Shown here one piece after another: positions 36,728 to 37,611 of a stretch of 37,611 nt of DNA. Made by a program: the position numbers and the translations under genes. The notes beneath the pieces are model-generated. The model searched no databases. It saw only the letters and a list, made by a program, of their open reading frames with translations, and was not told the DNA's origin. Source of the stretch: Actinomycetes bacterium (GTDB lineage Bacteria; Actinomycetota; Acidimicrobiia; Acidimicrobiales; Microtrichaceae); assembly GCA_023434535.1 (NCBI GenBank), contig JAEYSR010000276.1, positions 1 through 37,611 on the forward strand, written 5' to 3'. The first letter of the stretch is position 1, and every line of letters begins with the position of its first letter.

Positions 36728-37611
36728 ATGGCGAAGATCAAGGTCCAGAACCCGGTCGTCGAGCTCGACGGCGACGAGATGACCCGCATCATCTGGGAGT
36801 TCATCAAGGACAAGCTGATCCTCCCCTACCTCGACGTCGACCTGAAGTACTACGACCTCGGCATCGAGGCCCGGGACGCCACCGACGACCAGATCACCAT
36901 CGACGCGGCCAACGCCATCAAGGAGTACGGCGTCGGCGTGAAGTGCGCCACGATCACCCCCGATGAGGCCCGCGTCGAGGAGTTCGGCCTGAAGAAGATG
37001 TGGCGCTCCCCCAACGGGACCATCCGCAACATCCTCGGCGGCGTGGTCTTCCGCGAGCCGATCATCTGCTCGAACATCCCCAAGCTCGTCCCCGGGTGGA
37101 CCAAGCCGATCGTCATCGGCCGCCACGCCCACGGCGACCAGTACCGGGCGACCGACTTCAAGGCGCCCGTCGCCGGCAAGGTCACCATCACCTACACGCC
37201 GACCGACGGCTCCGAGCCGATGGAGTTCGACGTCGTGGACATCCCCGAGGGCGGCGGCGTCGTCATGGGCATGTACAACTTCGACGAGTCGATCCGTGAC
37301 TTCGCCCGGGCCTCGTTCCGCTACGGCCTGCAGCGCAACTACCCGGTGTACCTGTCGACCAAGAACACGATCCTCAAGGCCTACGACGGCCAGTTCAAGG
37401 ACCTGTTCCAGGAGGTCTTCGACGCCGAGTTCGCCGAGGCCTTCAACGCCGCCGGTCTGACCTACGAGCACCGCCTGATCGACGACATGGTCGCCGCGGC
37501 GCTCAAGTGGGAGGGCGGCTACGTCTGGGCGTGCAAGAACTACGACGGCGACGTGCAGTCCGACATCGTCGCCCAGGGCTTCGGCTCGCTCGGCCTCATG
37601 ACCTCGGTGCT
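36728..37611 (+). CDS. icd: NADP-dependent isocitrate dehydrogenase (3' end beyond window)
   Basis: 294 codons are inside the window; the family is about 400 aa, so roughly the last quarter is missing. MAKIKVQNPVVELDGDEMTR and IIWEFIKDKLILPYLDVDL place it in the eukaryotic-type homodimeric NADP-IDH group, like mycobacterial Icd1. WRSPNGTIRNILGGVVFREP contains the substrate-binding Ser/Asn/Arg cluster; GRHAHGDQYRATDF, STKNTILKAYDGQFKDLFQ and LIDDMVAAALKWEGGYVWACKNYDGDVQSD fit the family, the last including metal-binding Asp residues. AGAGGAA lies 8 nt before the ATG. It converts isocitrate to 2-oxoglutarate in the TCA cycle, and is divergent from the sulfate operon. Confidence 0.95.
   Translation, partial: MAKIKVQNPVVELDGDEMTRIIWEFIKDKLILPYLDVDLKYYDLGIEARDATDDQITIDAANAIKEYGVGVKCATITPDEARVEEFGLKKMWRSPNGTIRNILGGVVFREPIICSNIPKLVPGWTKPIVIGRHAHGDQYRATDFKAPVAGKVTITYTPTDGSEPMEFDVVDIPEGGGVVMGMYNFDESIRDFARASFRYGLQRNYPVYLSTKNTILKAYDGQFKDLFQEVFDAEFAEAFNAAGLTYEHRLIDDMVAAALKWEGGYVWACKNYDGDVQSDIVAQGFGSLGLMTSV

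Noticed and set aside
36614..37471. Minus-strand open frame opposite icd
   Set aside because: Antisense shadow of a clearly conserved isocitrate dehydrogenase; its length reflects GC-rich third positions.
1..37611. tRNA, rRNA or riboswitch genes
   Set aside because: No cloverleaf with a GGTTCGA-type T-loop and no recognisable riboswitch core was found, including in the sbp and mdh leaders.

Overview
The window is high-GC DNA with dense, tightly overlapping gene clusters, GTG starts, actinobacterial-type mdh and icd, and many promoters placed 5-8 nt before the start codon (leaderless style). This fits a high-GC actinobacterium. I would guess class Acidimicrobiia (Iamia/Ilumatobacter type), but that placement is inference from gene content, not a search.

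Layout, left to right. 1-119: 3' end of an IS30-family transposase. 207-1151: orphan AbiEi-like/nuclease-fold protein. 1208-3591: a CrtC/AttH-like protein, an SCP2-like protein and an Fpg/Nei DNA glycosylase. 3657-9964 (minus strand, read right to left): five tightly packed genes for a 99-aa protein, a polytopic GT-C type glycosyltransferase, a Thr-rich surface protein, an exosortase with an EpsI-like C-terminal half, and a GT2 glycosyltransferase. 10153-11965: a secreted PstS-like protein behind a surface protein with an exosortase-type C-terminus. 12199-20068 (minus strand): pstC-pstA-pstB, two membrane-anchored PstS-like proteins and a sortase-fold protein that has lost its catalytic Cys and His. 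All five junctions in this operon are ATGA/GTGA overlaps. 20245-21555: mdh and a 63-aa membrane protein. 21635-24334: a large CSLREA/beta-helix adhesin ending in LALTG. 24426-28138: a heterodimeric ABC exporter. 28304-28705: a small protein with an exosortase-type C-terminus. 28889-30325: an aldehyde dehydrogenase behind a perfect palindromic operator. 30586-32525: two tandem matrixin-like metalloproteases. 32628-36531: the sulfate ABC importer (sbp-cysT-cysW-cysA). 36728-end: icd, cut by the window edge.

How the parts connect. The most interesting theme is surface sorting linked to phosphate. The exosortase operon carries one candidate substrate, and two more lie elsewhere in the window; all three end in a shared (P/S)ExP(L/V) motif, a membrane helix and an Arg cluster. 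One of them (28304-28705) has four 11-bp PHO-box-like units upstream, with the same spacing to the start codon as those in front of pstC. Another sits directly upstream of a PstS-like gene. This suggests that phosphate starvation remodels the cell surface through exosortase-sorted proteins as well as through an unusual anchored Pst system. A second theme is a 42-bp repeat found in three copies, each just downstream of a stop codon and oriented with the gene. No tRNA, rRNA or CRISPR array was seen.
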